DNA of 38,071 bases from Candidatus Rokuibacteriota bacterium (GTDB lineage Bacteria; Methylomirabilota; Methylomirabilia; Rokubacteriales; CSP1-6), in the NCBI GenBank assembly GCA_003220265.1, contig QHRW01000021.1, positions 1 to 38,071 on the forward strand, in the 5' to 3' direction. Of this stretch, positions 24,721 to 33,385 are shown one piece after another (position 1 is the first letter of the stretch; the number at the start of each line of letters is the position of its first letter). A program made the translations under genes and the position numbers. The notes below the pieces were generated by a model. That model made no database searches, was not told the DNA's origin, and saw nothing but the letters and a program-made list of their open reading frames with translations.

Positions 24721-25868
24721 GCCCGTCGAAGCTCGTGCCCGAGATCTACCGCCGCCTCGGCGTTCGCCCCGTCATCCACGCCTCCGGCACGACGACCCGC
24801 TACGGCGGCTCGCGTCTGCGTCCCGAGGCGCTCGAGGCCATGCGGGAGGCGTCGACGACGCTCGTCAACCTGGATGAGCTCAACGAGGCGGCCGGCGCGG
24901 CCATCGCGCGCATGCTGGGCGCCGAGGCCGCATTCGTCACCGCCGGCGCCAGCTCGGGTCTCATATTGCAGGGCGCCGCCTGCATCGCCGGTACCGACCC
25001 GGCGAAGATCACGCGGCTGCCCGACACGCGCGGCATGCGCAACGAGATCGTGATCCAGCGCGCCCATCGCTTCGCCTACGACCAGGCGTACCGCGTCGCC
25101 GGCGGCGTCCTCGTGGAGATCGGCCTCGCCCGTCGCACGCAGCCTTTCGAGCTGGAGGACGCGATCACGGAGCGCACGGCCGCCGTCGCCTACCTGGTGT
25201 CGCCGTTCACGAGCCCGCCCGGCACGCTCTCGCTCGAGCAGGTGGTGGCCATCGCCCACAAGCGCGGCGTGCCGGTGATCGTGGACGCCGCGTCCATGCT
25301 GCCGCCGCGCGAGAACCTGACGAAGTTCGTGCGCGCGGGCGCCGACCTCGTGAGCTACAGCGGCGGCAAGGGGATCCGCGGCCCGCAGTCGACCGGAATC
25401 CTGGCCGGCCGGCGCGATCTCATCCGCGCCGTCGCGCTCAACGCCAGCCCGAACCAGGCGCTGGGCCGCGCGGCCAAGACGTCGAAGGAGGAGATCTGCG
25501 GCCTCGTCGTCGCGCTGGAGTGCTTCCTGGCCGAGGACGAGAAGGCCGAGATGAAGCGCTACCACGACGTGTGCACGACCGTGGCCGAGGCGCTGGCCGA
25601 CATCCCCGGCCTGCGCGTCGTCGTCGAGCAGGACGGCGTCAATCGCGTGCTGCCGCACGCCGTCGTCTATTTCACGCCGGAATGGGTCGGGCCCTCCGGC
25701 CACGCCGTGCAGGTGGCGCTGGCCCAGGGCGAGCCGCACATCTACGTGCAGCAGGGTGCCCACCAGGGCGGGTACTTCGACGAGATCGCCGTCGATCCGT
25801 TCAACCTGCAGCCCGGCGAGGAGCAGATCGTCGCGGCGCGCCTGAGGGAAGAGCTCACCCGCCGCTAG
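24717..25868 (+). CDS. SelA/DgaE-like PLP-dependent enzyme
   Basis: 383 residues resembling the L-seryl-tRNA(Sec) selenium transferase-like group that includes D-glucosaminate-6-phosphate ammonia-lyase. Visible features: the N-terminal YRRLGVRPVIHASGTTTRYGG segments, EAAFVTAGASSGL, D190 in VIVDAAS and the Schiff-base lysine K218 in SYSGGKGIRGPQSTG. It lacks the long N-terminal domain of true SelA, so it is unlikely to make selenocysteine; an ammonia-lyase or racemase/aldolase-type reaction on an amino acid is a better guess. GTG 24717 overlaps the previous stop by three bases with GGAGGG upstream. It forms a two-gene unit with the HemL-like enzyme and ends before a terminator-like hairpin. 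Confidence 0.88.
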   Translation: MSPSKLVPEIYRRLGVRPVIHASGTTTRYGGSRLRPEALEAMREASTTLVNLDELNEAAGAAIARMLGAEAAFVTAGASSGLILQGAACIAGTDPAKITRLPDTRGMRNEIVIQRAHRFAYDQAYRVAGGVLVEIGLARRTQPFELEDAITERTAAVAYLVSPFTSPPGTLSLEQVVAIAHKRGVPVIVDAASMLPPRENLTKFVRAGADLVSYSGGKGIRGPQSTGILAGRRDLIRAVALNASPNQALGRAAKTSKEEICGLVVALECFLAEDEKAEMKRYHDVCTTVAEALADIPGLRVVVEQDGVNRVLPHAVVYFTPEWVGPSGHAVQVALAQGEPHIYVQQGAHQGGYFDEIAVDPFNLQPGEEQIVAARLREELTRR

Positions 25869-25881
25869 CCCGTGGCGCGAG

Positions 25882-25915
25882 GGGGGCGTCGGGCTTTCTC
25901 CTTGACGGCGCCCCC
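25882..25915 (+). terminator. Terminator-like hairpin after the PLP-enzyme pair
   Basis: GGGGGCG-TC (from 25882) pairs with GA-CGG-CGCCCCC (25904-25915) with a small bulge; the loop is GGGCTTTCTCCTT and a short TGTTT follows. It lies 13 bases after the stop at 25868. The stem is GC-rich, the T-tract poor. Confidence 0.5.
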
Positions 25916-25930
25916 TGTTTCCCCCATTCT
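25902..25930 (+). promoter_or_regulatory. Weak candidate promoter for Liv systems B and C
   Basis: TTGACG (25902-25907), 17 bases and CATTCT (25925-25930). The -35 overlaps the right arm of the terminator-like hairpin. The -10 matches the consensus at only three positions. It is the only hexamer pair of this spacing I see in the 143-base gap upstream of the eleven-gene run. Confidence 0.35.
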
Positions 25931-26011
25931 CCCCGGCACCAAGTCGGGTGGTACCCACCTGATCGCAGGTTTCGCTCCCCGCTCCGCAGTGATGAGGGGG
26001 TGCACGAGCGT

Positions 26012-26788
26012 ATGTCACTGCTCGCTCTGGACGACCTGCACCTGAGCTTCGGCGGCGTGGCCGCCCTGGCCGGGGTGAGCCTCGCCGTCGAGGCCGGCGC
26101 GTTCTTCGCCGTCATCGGCCCGAACGGCGCCGGCAAGACCAGCATCTTCAATTGCGTCAGCGGGATCTACGCGCCCACCCGCGGCCGCATCGTGTTCGCC
26201 GGCCGCGACATCACGCGCCTGCGGCCGCACCAGCGCGCCCAGCTGGGGATCGCGCGCACCTTCCAGAACATCGCGCTCTTCCGCGGCATGACCGTGCTCG
26301 ACAACGTGAAGATCGGCCGCCACGTCCATCTGAAATCCGGCGTGCTCGCCTGCGGCCTCTACTACGGGAGGGCCGCGCGGGAAGAGCGGACCCATCGCGA
26401 GACGGTCGAGCGGGAGATCGTCGATCTCCTGGAGCTCCAGGACATCCGGCACAAGGTCGTGGGCACGCTGCCGTACGGGCTGCAGAAGCGCGTGGAGCTG
26501 GCCCGGGCGCTGGCCCTCGACCCCGTGCTGCTCCTGCTCGACGAGCCCACCGCGGGCATGAACGCCGAGGAAACCGAGGACATGGTGCGCTTCATCCTGC
26601 ACGTCGCGCGCGTCAAGCGCCTGACCGTGGTGATGATCGAGCACGACATGGGCGTCGTCATGGACATCTCCGATCGCGTCGCCGTGCTGGACTTCGGCAG
26701 GAAGATCGCCGAGGGCACCCCGGCCGAGATGCAGCGCGACGCGAACGTGATCAAGGCCTACCTCGGCGAGGACGTGGAGGTGGCATGA
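26012..26788 (+). CDS. livG: Liv-type ABC ATPase LivG, system B
   Basis: 258 residues. Walker A GPNGAGKT near residue 40, FNCVSGIYAPTRGRI, the Q-loop RTFQNIALF, the LivG-type signature LPYGLQKRVELARAL and Walker B LLLLDE followed by PTAGM, and IEHDMG with the switch histidine. This LivG subtype is the one found with an acyl-CoA-ligase gene next to it. Start ATG 26012 is preferred; GTG 26000 (VHERMSLL) directly behind GAGGGGG is a fair alternative. Its stop overlaps the ligase ATG (ATGA). First gene of an eleven-gene co-directional run. Confidence 0.92.
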   Translation: MSLLALDDLHLSFGGVAALAGVSLAVEAGAFFAVIGPNGAGKTSIFNCVSGIYAPTRGRIVFAGRDITRLRPHQRAQLGIARTFQNIALFRGMTVLDNVKIGRHVHLKSGVLACGLYYGRAAREERTHRETVEREIVDLLELQDIRHKVVGTLPYGLQKRVELARALALDPVLLLLDEPTAGMNAEETEDMVRFILHVARVKRLTVVMIEHDMGVVMDISDRVAVLDFGRKIAEGTPAEMQRDANVIKAYLGEDVEVA

Positions 26789-28590
26789 CGCTGCCCCAGA
26801 TGCTCGCCGCCCGCGCGCGCCGCCACGGCCGGCGCAAGGTCGCCCTCCGCGAGAAGGAGTACGGGATCTGGCAGGAGGTGACCTGGGAGGAGTACGCGGC
26901 ACATGCCCGCGCGGTCTGTCTCGGCCTCGAGGCGCTCGGCCTGCGGCGCGGCGACACGATCGCCATCCTCTGTGGCAACCGGCCGGCGTGGCTCTACACG
27001 GAGCTGGGCGCCCAGGCGCTCGGCGCCATCCCCGCCGGCGTCTACGTCGAGAGCCTGCCCGAGCAGGTGCGCTACGTCGTCGAGCACAGCGAGGCGCGGA
27101 TCGTGATGGTGGAGGACCAGGAGCAGGCCGACAAGGTCCTCGGCGTCCGCGCCCATCTCCCCCGCCTGGAGCGCATCGTCGTGGACGATATGCGCGGCCT
27201 CGAGGACTACGGCGAGCCGCTGCTCACGAGCCTCGAGGACGTGGAGCGGCGCGGGCGCGAGGCGGACGCGCGGGACCCCGGCCGCTACGACGCGCTCCTC
27301 GCGCGCGGGACGGACGACGAGGTCGCGCTGCTCGCCTACACGTCCGGCACCACGGGGACGCCGAAGGCCGCCATGCTGAGCCATCGCAATCTGCTGGCCG
27401 AGGCAGAGGGCGTGACGCAGGTCGACCGCGTGCTCGAGACCGACGACATCGTGTCGTTCCTGCCCTTCTCGTGGGTCGGCGAGCAGCTCCTGAGCGTCGC
27501 CATCGCGCTGCACGCGGGCGCGACGGTCAACTTCCCCGAGGAGCCGGCCACCGTGCGCGAGGATTTGCGGGAGATCGGCCCCCACGTCCTCATCGCGCCC
27601 CCGCGCTTCTGGGAGGCCATGTGCGCCGAGTTCCAGATGAAGATCGCGGATGCCGGCCGGCTCAAGGGCGCCGCGGCGCGGCTGGCCCTCGGCATCGGCC
27701 GGCGCGCGAGCGAGCGCCGGTTGCGCCGGCAACCGGTCGGCCCCGGCGTGCGGCTGCTCGCGTGGCTGGCCCACGTGCTGACCTTCCGCGCGCTTCTCGA
27801 TCGACTCGGCCTGTCGCGCGTGCGGCACGCCTACACGGGCGGGGCGGCGTGCGGGCCCGAGCTGTTCCGGTTCTTCCGCGCGATCGGGCTCAACCTGAAG
27901 CAGGTCTACGGCCAGACCGAGTCCGGTGGGATCTCGGTGCTCCATGCAGACGACGACGTGAGGCCGGAAACGGTGGGCAAGCCGACGGCGGGCACGCGCC
28001 TGCGCGTGTCGGCCGCGGGCGAGATCCTGATCTCGAGCCCCACCGTCTTCCTCGGCTACTACAAGGACCCGGAGGCCACCGCGCAGGCGCTCGACGACGG
28101 CTGGCTGCACACGGGGGACGCGGGAGCCCTGGAGGCGGACGGCCATCTGGTCGTGATCGATCGGCTCAAGGACGTCCTGCGCCTGGCGGACGGCTCCCGG
28201 TTCTCCCCGGCGCTCATCGAGAACAAGCTGAAGTTCAGCCCGTACGTGCGCGAGGCGGTGGTGGTGGGCGAGGAGCGGCCATTCGTGGTGGCGCTGATCC
28301 AGATCGACATGGGCACGGCGGGGAGCTGGGCCGAAACCCGCCGCGTGCCGTTCACCACGTTCAAGGACCTCTCCGGCAAGCCGGAGGTGTTCACGCTGAT
28401 CGAGCGCGAGGTGGGTCGGGTCAACGAGGACCTGCCCCGGGCGGCCCGGATCCACGCCTTCGCGCTCTTCGACAAGGAGCTGGACGCCGACGACGACGAG
28501 CTGACCCGCACCAACAAGGTGCGGCGCTCGACCATCCTCGGCAAGTACCGCGACATGATCGACGGCCTTTACGTGAGCGCGGCGTGGTGA
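26785..28590 (+). CDS. AMP-binding acid:CoA ligase (long-chain acyl-CoA synthetase-like) inside Liv system B
   Basis: 601 residues of the ANL superfamily. The ATP loop YTSGTTGTPK is at 185-194, YGQTES at 375-380, LHTGD at 441-445 and the hinge region IDRLKD at 458-463; a late DELTRTNKVRRSTILGKY carries the likely catalytic lysine region of long-chain-type ligases. It would activate a carboxylic acid to the CoA thioester in the cytoplasm. Coupled to livG (ATGA) and livH (GTGA), so made with the transporter. The layout livG-ligase-livH-livM-livK-livF recurs in proteobacteria, and suggests that system B imports an organic or aromatic acid that is trapped by CoA activation. Substrate unknown. Confidence 0.92.
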   Translation: MTLPQMLAARARRHGRRKVALREKEYGIWQEVTWEEYAAHARAVCLGLEALGLRRGDTIAILCGNRPAWLYTELGAQALGAIPAGVYVESLPEQVRYVVEHSEARIVMVEDQEQADKVLGVRAHLPRLERIVVDDMRGLEDYGEPLLTSLEDVERRGREADARDPGRYDALLARGTDDEVALLAYTSGTTGTPKAAMLSHRNLLAEAEGVTQVDRVLETDDIVSFLPFSWVGEQLLSVAIALHAGATVNFPEEPATVREDLREIGPHVLIAPPRFWEAMCAEFQMKIADAGRLKGAAARLALGIGRRASERRLRRQPVGPGVRLLAWLAHVLTFRALLDRLGLSRVRHAYTGGAACGPELFRFFRAIGLNLKQVYGQTESGGISVLHADDDVRPETVGKPTAGTRLRVSAAGEILISSPTVFLGYYKDPEATAQALDDGWLHTGDAGALEADGHLVVIDRLKDVLRLADGSRFSPALIENKLKFSPYVREAVVVGEERPFVVALIQIDMGTAGSWAETRRVPFTTFKDLSGKPEVFTLIEREVGRVNEDLPRAARIHAFALFDKELDADDDELTRTNKVRRSTILGKYRDMIDGLYVSAAW

Positions 28591-29486
28591 CGGACCAGGC
28601 GGTCTTCCTGCTCCAGCTCGTCATCACCGGCGTCGCCGTCGGCGCCGTCTACTCGCTGATGGCGCTGGGCTTCGTGCTGATCTACAAGGCCTCGACGGTG
28701 GTCAACTTCGGCCCCAGCGAGCTGGTGCTCTTCGGCGCCTACGTGGCCTGGGCCACCATCCTGAACATGAAGCTGCCCCTCGCCATCGCGCTGCCGCTCA
28801 CGCTGGTGGTGGCGATCCTGCTCGGGCTCGTCATCGAGCGCGGCGTGCTGCGCCCCCTCATCGGCGAGCCGATCATCTCGGTCATCATGGTGACGTTCGG
28901 CTTCGCCAGCGTCGTGCGCGGCGTGCTGAACATGGCCTGGGGCAGCGACACGCGCCCGTTCCCCGCCCTCTTCTCGTCGGAGCCGTTCCACCTCGGCCCG
29001 GTCCCGGTCTCGCCCGTGCACCTGTGGAGCTTCGTGACGGTCATGCTCCTGCTCGCGGCCTTCTCGCTGTTCTTCAAGTTCTCCCTGATCGGCACGGCCA
29101 TGCGGGCGACGGCGGACAACCAGCAGGTGGCCCAGTCGCTCGGCGTCAGCGTCAAGGGGATCTTCGCGCTCTCCTGGTGCATCGCCACGGTCGTCTCGGC
29201 GCTCGGCGGGATCATCCTGGGCAGCGTGCGGGGCGGCGTCGACTTCTCGCTGGCGGACTACGGCCTCAAGGTGTTCCCCGTCGTGATCCTCGGCGGCCTC
29301 GACAGCGTGGCGGGCGTGATCGTCGGCGGCGTCCTCATCGGCGTCCTCGAGAACCTCTCGGGCGGCTATCTCGACCCGGTCTTCGGCGGCGGCGTGAAGG
29401 AGGTCGCGCCCTTCGTCGTGCTCGTGCTCATCCTCATGCTGCGGCCGTACGGCCTCTTCGGGCGGCGCGACGTGGAGCGCGTCTGA
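28587..29486 (+). CDS. livH: Liv-type ABC permease LivH, system B
   Basis: 299 residues, eight or so membrane segments. Landmarks: GVAVGAVYSLMALGFVLIYKAS, VVNFGPSELVLFGAY (the usual NFAHGE is NFGPSE here), the coupling loop IGTAMRATADNQQVAQSLGV and ILGGLDSVAGVIVGG. GTG 28587 overlaps the ligase stop (GTGA) and its own stop overlaps the livM ATG (TGATG), so the set is translated in chain. Inner-membrane pore subunit. Confidence 0.93.
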   Translation: MTDQAVFLLQLVITGVAVGAVYSLMALGFVLIYKASTVVNFGPSELVLFGAYVAWATILNMKLPLAIALPLTLVVAILLGLVIERGVLRPLIGEPIISVIMVTFGFASVVRGVLNMAWGSDTRPFPALFSSEPFHLGPVPVSPVHLWSFVTVMLLLAAFSLFFKFSLIGTAMRATADNQQVAQSLGVSVKGIFALSWCIATVVSALGGIILGSVRGGVDFSLADYGLKVFPVVILGGLDSVAGVIVGGVLIGVLENLSGGYLDPVFGGGVKEVAPFVVLVLILMLRPYGLFGRRDVERV

Positions 29487-30529
29487 TGCGCTGCGGCGAC
29501 TTCCGCGTCAGCTACGCCTCCGACGAGCGCATCTTCGAGACGCGCCTGCCCCCCGTCGCGCTGGCGGCCCTGCTCGCGCTCCTCGCGCTGGTGCCGCTGG
29601 TGGCGGGGACGTACTGGCTGGACGTCCTCAACCGCATCGGGATCGCCATCATCGGCGCCATCGGGCTCAACATCCTCGTCGGCTTCACCGGGCAGATCTC
29701 CATCGGCCACGCCGCCTTCCTGTCCGTCGGCGCCTACAGCACCGCGATCCTGGAAGTGAAGGCCGGCGTCCCGTTCTGGCTGGCCATCCCGCTCGCCGCC
29801 GGGCTCACGTCCGGGTTCGGGCTGCTCTTCGGCGTGCCCTCGCTGCGCCTGAAAGGCCTCTACCTCGCCATCGCCACGCTCGCCGCGCACTTCATCACCG
29901 CGTACGTCATCATCCACTGGGAGCGGATGACCAACGGCGTGCTCGGCTTCAACGTGCCGCCGGCGACGGTCTTCGGCTTTCCGCTCGACTCCGACGCGCG
30001 GATCTTCTACCTGATCTTCGCCCTCGTGGTGCCGGCCGTGTTCTTCGCGAAGAACCTCTTCCGCACCAAGGTGGGCCGGGCCTTCATCGCCGTCCGCGAC
30101 CGCGACGTGGCGGCCGCGGTCATCGGCGTGAGCCTCTACCGCTACAAGCTGCTGGCGTTCGTCATCAGCTCCTTCTACGCGGGCGTGGCCGGCGGCCTCA
30201 TGGCCCACCACTCGCGCATCGTGTTCCCCGACGCCTTCAGCCTCCTCGTGGCCATCGACTACCTGGCCATGATCATCATCGGCGGCATGGGCAGCATCCT
30301 GGGCTCCATCTACGGCGCCGCCTTCATGACGCTGCTGCCCGAGGTGCTGAAGCTCGGCGCCACGTCGCTGACCGGCGTCTATCCCAACGCCTTCGGGCTG
30401 ATCGCCTCCGCGCGCGACATCGTCTTCGGCCTGGCCATCATCTTTTTCCTGATGTACGAGCCGCAAGGCCTGGCCCGCATCTGGATGCGCTTCCGGAGCT
30501 TCTGGAAGCTGTGGCCGTACGCCTACTGA
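29486..30529 (+). CDS. livM: Liv-type ABC permease LivM, system B
   Basis: 347 residues with about ten membrane segments after a 20-residue cytoplasmic start (MRCGDFRVSYASDERIFETR), which is typical of the LivM found next to the acyl ligase. LNILVGFTGQISIGHAAFLS, LRLKGLYLAIATLAAHF, the coupling loop FIAVRDRDVAAAVIGVSLYR and IIGGMGSILGSIYGA confirm the family. ATG 29486 overlaps the livH stop by one base. Thirteen bases separate it from the binding-protein gene. Confidence 0.93.
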   Translation: MRCGDFRVSYASDERIFETRLPPVALAALLALLALVPLVAGTYWLDVLNRIGIAIIGAIGLNILVGFTGQISIGHAAFLSVGAYSTAILEVKAGVPFWLAIPLAAGLTSGFGLLFGVPSLRLKGLYLAIATLAAHFITAYVIIHWERMTNGVLGFNVPPATVFGFPLDSDARIFYLIFALVVPAVFFAKNLFRTKVGRAFIAVRDRDVAAAVIGVSLYRYKLLAFVISSFYAGVAGGLMAHHSRIVFPDAFSLLVAIDYLAMIIIGGMGSILGSIYGAAFMTLLPEVLKLGATSLTGVYPNAFGLIASARDIVFGLAIIFFLMYEPQGLARIWMRFRSFWKLWPYAY

Positions 30530-30542
30530 CAAGGAGGTCGTC

Positions 30543-31712
30543 ATGAGACAGCTCCTGCTCGCGCTGCTCGCGCTCGCCCTGGGCGCCGCGCCCGCGGCGG
30601 CCCAGGCCATCAAGATCGGCAACCTGGTGGACCTGACCGGGCCCACCTCGGATCAGGGCAAGGACATCGCGCAGGGCCGCAACGACGCCGTGCAGTACAT
30701 CAACGAGAAGGGCGGCGTCAACGGCCGGAAGCTGGAGCTGGTGAGCGTGGAGTACGGCTTCCAGCCGCCGCGCGCCGTCGCCGCCTACAAGAAGTTCGTT
30801 GAGGACGACAAGGTCCTGCTCGTGCTGGGCTACGGCACGCCGGACACCGAGGCGCTGCGCCCGTACATCACCAAGGACAAGGTGCCGTACATCTCCGGCT
30901 CGTACTCCGGGCACCTGACCGATCCCAAGATGACGCCGTACAACTTCCCCGGCGGCATCGACTACACGAGCCAGATCCGCATCTTCCTCAACTGGGTGAA
31001 GGAGGGCTGGAAGGACACCAGCCGCAAGCCCAAGGTGGCCTTCATCTTCGCCGACAACGCCTACGGCCGCGCGCCCATCGAGGCCGGGCGCGCGTACGCC
31101 AAGGAGATCGGCGTGGACCTCGTGGACGAGGAGGTCATCCCCACCGTCCTCACGGACGCGACGTCGCAGTTGCTGACCATGAAGCAGAAGGACCCGGACT
31201 TCGCCTACATCAACACGAACACCCAGTGGGTGCCGGTGGTACTGAAGGACTCCTACAAGCTCGGCCTCAAGACGAAGTACGTCGTCAACAACTACGGCAT
31301 CGACGAGCGGACGCCCGCGCTCGCCCGCGAGGCGGCCGAGGGCGTGTACGGCATCCAGGACGTCGCGTACTGGGGCGAGAACGTGCCCGGCATGAAGACC
31401 TTGATGGACTGGCACGCGAAGCACCATCCCAACGACACGCACGCCTCGCCGTACATGCGGGGCTGGCTGTGGACACTGATGGCCGCCGAGGCCATCAAGC
31501 GCGCCGGCCCCAATCCCACCGGCGAGGGCGTGAAGAAGGCGCTGGAGAGCCTCAGGGAGTGGGACACGTGGGGCATCACCCCGCCCTTCACGTACACCAA
31601 CGAGGACCATCGGCCCACCAACCGCGCGCGGCTGGTGGTCGTCAAGGGCGGCAAGGTCGTGCCCGTGCGCGAGGTCTCGGTGGAGCGCGACATGAAGTGG
31701 ATCGGCAGGTGA
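30543..31712 (+). CDS. livK: Liv-type substrate-binding protein, system B
   Basis: 389 residues with a signal peptide (residues 1-21, LLLALLALALGAAPAAAQ). Mature start AIKIGNLVDLTGPTSDQGKD is the family beginning, then QYINEKGGVNGRKLELV and GYGTPDTEALRPYI with the ligand-site region. ATG 30543 follows AAGGAGG. Periplasmic receptor of system B. Two tandem hairpins follow its stop. The ligand is likely an acid that the neighbouring CoA ligase can activate; inference from operon. Confidence 0.92.
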   Translation: MRQLLLALLALALGAAPAAAQAIKIGNLVDLTGPTSDQGKDIAQGRNDAVQYINEKGGVNGRKLELVSVEYGFQPPRAVAAYKKFVEDDKVLLVLGYGTPDTEALRPYITKDKVPYISGSYSGHLTDPKMTPYNFPGGIDYTSQIRIFLNWVKEGWKDTSRKPKVAFIFADNAYGRAPIEAGRAYAKEIGVDLVDEEVIPTVLTDATSQLLTMKQKDPDFAYINTNTQWVPVVLKDSYKLGLKTKYVVNNYGIDERTPALAREAAEGVYGIQDVAYWGENVPGMKTLMDWHAKHHPNDTHASPYMRGWLWTLMAAEAIKRAGPNPTGEGVKKALESLREWDTWGITPPFTYTNEDHRPTNRARLVVVKGGKVVPVREVSVERDMKWIGR

Positions 31713-31724
31713 TCGCAACATCGA

Positions 31725-31753
31725 GGGGCGCCGCGGCTACGCCGAGGCGCCCC
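31725..31753 (+). repeat. GC hairpin after the system B binding-protein gene
   Basis: GGGGCGCC (31725-31732) and GGCGCCCC (31746-31753) pair over eight bases; after one G-A mismatch CGGC and GCCG add four more around a three-base loop. No T-run follows, so it may act as an RNA-stabilising 3' end for the binding-protein message rather than a full terminator. Confidence 0.7.
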
Positions 31754-31761
31754 GAGCGTCA

Positions 31762-31789
31762 GGGGGCTTGGGGGGCGCCCGCAGCCCCC
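31762..31789 (+). promoter_or_regulatory. Second GC hairpin abutting the livF start codon
   Basis: GGGGGCT (31762-31768) pairs with AGCCCCC (31783-31789); an inner GGGCGCCC can fold too. The stem ends two bases before ATG 31791 and leaves no Shine-Dalgarno sequence, so livF translation could depend on unfolding, or use the internal ATG 31803. Confidence 0.6.
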
Positions 31790-31790
31790 C

Positions 31791-32597
31791 ATGTTTGAAA
31801 AGATGCTCCGGCTCAACAACATCCAGGTGATCTACAGCGACGTGATCCTGGTCCTCAAGGGCCTGTCGCTGGAGGTCGCCGAGGGCCAGATCGTCGCGCT
31901 GCTGGGGGCGAACGGGGCGGGGAAGACGACGACGCTGAAGGCCATCTCCGGCCTGCTCAAGACCGAGGACGGCCGGGTGACCGACGGCGGCATCGAGTTC
32001 ATGGAGCGGCGCATCGACGGCCTGGACCCGGAGGACATCTGTCGCCGGGGCATCGTGCAGGTCATGGAAGGGCGCAAGGTGCTGGAGACGCTCACCGTCG
32101 AGGAAAATCTGAAGATCGGCGCCTACACGCGGCGCGATGCCGACGGCGTCCAGCGCGACCTGAGAATGATCTACGACTACTTTCCGGTCCTGGTGGCGCG
32201 CCGCCACGCCGTCGCCGGCTACCTCAGCGGCGGCGAGCAGCAGATGCTCGTCATCGGCCGTGCCCTCATGGCGCGGCCGAAGCTGCTCCTGCTGGACGAG
32301 CCGTCGCTGGGGCTGGCGCCGCTGCTCGTGCGCGAGATCTTCGACATCATCCGCAAGATCAAGGACGAGCAGGGGACGACGTTCCTGCTCGTCGAGCAGA
32401 ACGCCCAGATCGCGCTCAGCATCGCCGATTACGGCTACATCATGGAGAACGGCCGGATCGTCTTCGACGGTCCGGCCGCCAAGCTGCGCGGCAACCAGGA
32501 CGTGCGCGAGTTCTACCTGGGCCTCAGCGAGGCCGGCCGCCGCAAGAGCTTCAAGGACGTGAAGTTCTACAAGCGCCGCAAGCGCTGGGCGTTCTGA
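31791..32597 (+). CDS. livF: Liv-type ABC ATPase LivF, system B
   Basis: 268 residues. GANGAGKT (Walker A), LSGGEQQML (signature), LLLLDEPSLGLAP (Walker B) and LVEQNAQIAL are LivF hallmarks. A C-terminal extension ending KSFKDVKFYKRRKRWAF, very basic, is typical of LivF proteins from ligase-containing Liv operons. ATG 31791 or ATG 31803 (MLRLNNIQVIYSD, the usual start of the family) may be used; the first lies right behind a hairpin and lacks a ribosome site. It closes system B; two bases later livG of system C starts. Confidence 0.91.
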   Translation: MFEKMLRLNNIQVIYSDVILVLKGLSLEVAEGQIVALLGANGAGKTTTLKAISGLLKTEDGRVTDGGIEFMERRIDGLDPEDICRRGIVQVMEGRKVLETLTVEENLKIGAYTRRDADGVQRDLRMIYDYFPVLVARRHAVAGYLSGGEQQMLVIGRALMARPKLLLLDEPSLGLAPLLVREIFDIIRKIKDEQGTTFLLVEQNAQIALSIADYGYIMENGRIVFDGPAAKLRGNQDVREFYLGLSEAGRRKSFKDVKFYKRRKRWAF

Positions 32598-32599
32598 CG

Positions 32600-33385
32600 G
32601 TGGCCGCCGCCTGCCTCTCCGTCGACGACCTCTGCGTGAATTTCGGCGGACTGCGCGCCGTCGACCACGTCAGCTTCGCGATCGAGAGCGGCCGCATCCA
32701 CGGGCTCATCGGGCCCAACGGCGCCGGCAAGACGACGATCTTCAACTGCGTCACCGGCTTCTACCGGCCCACGAGCGGCCGGGTCCGCTTCCTCGAGCAC
32801 GACATCACCGGCTTCCGTCCCGACCAGGTGGCCAAGCTCGGTATCGCGCGGACGTTCCAGAACGTGCAGCTCTTCGCCAGCCTGAGCGTGCTCGACAACG
32901 TGCTGGTGGCCAAGCACGGCCACATGCGCACCGGCGTGCTGGCCGAGGGGCTGGGGCTGCCCTTCGTGCGGAAGCAGGAGCACGCCGTGCGCGACACGGC
33001 GTTCGGCCTCCTCGACTTCCTCGGCCTCGCCGATCTCCATCGCAAGCCGGCGGCCAGCCTGCCGCTCGGCCATCAGAAGCGGCTGGAGCTGGCGCGCGCG
33101 CTGGCGCTGGAGCCAAAGCTGCTGTTGCTCGATGAGCCCGCCTCGGGGCTGAACACCTCCGAGACCCAGGCGCTGGGCGAGATGCTCGGGCGCGTGCGCG
33201 AGCGGTTCGCGCTGACGGTGCTGCTGGTGGAGCACGACATGGGGCTGGTGATGAACGTCACCGACGTGATCACCGTGCTCAACTTCGGCCGCAAGATCGC
33301 CGAGGGGACGCCGAAGGACGTGCAGAACGATCCGGAGGTCATCAAAGCCTATCTCGGGGAAACCGCCGGTGCCGGTCGGGGCTGA
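32600..33385 (+). CDS. livG: Liv-type ABC ATPase LivG, system C
   Basis: 261 residues. Walker A GPNGAGKT, FNCVTGFYRPTSGRV, Q-loop RTFQNVQLF, signature LPLGHQKRLELARAL, Walker B LLLLDEPASGL and VEHDMGLVM. Start is GTG at 32600, two bases after the livF stop of system B, so the two systems probably share a transcript. The end overlaps the next ATPase gene by 17 bases. LivG type by the insertion before the signature. Confidence 0.93.
   Translation: MAAACLSVDDLCVNFGGLRAVDHVSFAIESGRIHGLIGPNGAGKTTIFNCVTGFYRPTSGRVRFLEHDITGFRPDQVAKLGIARTFQNVQLFASLSVLDNVLVAKHGHMRTGVLAEGLGLPFVRKQEHAVRDTAFGLLDFLGLADLHRKPAASLPLGHQKRLELARALALEPKLLLLDEPASGLNTSETQALGEMLGRVRERFALTVLLVEHDMGLVMNVTDVITVLNFGRKIAEGTPKDVQNDPEVIKAYLGETAGAGRG

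Noticed and set aside
21717..25868. Open frame of 1383 codons on the plus strand
   Set aside because: Only its end (from GTG 24717) is a gene; the rest is opposite the M20 peptidase or out of frame with the class III aminotransferase, with low-complexity Arg/Ala-rich sequence.
24717..25868. True selenocysteine synthase (SelA)
   Set aside because: The N-terminal domain of SelA is lacking, the protein is about 80 residues short, and no selB or tRNA-Sec is nearby.
25950..25966. Palindrome-like GGGTGGTACCCACC as operator
   Set aside because: The two halves do not match as an exact inverted repeat, and no regulator can be linked to it.
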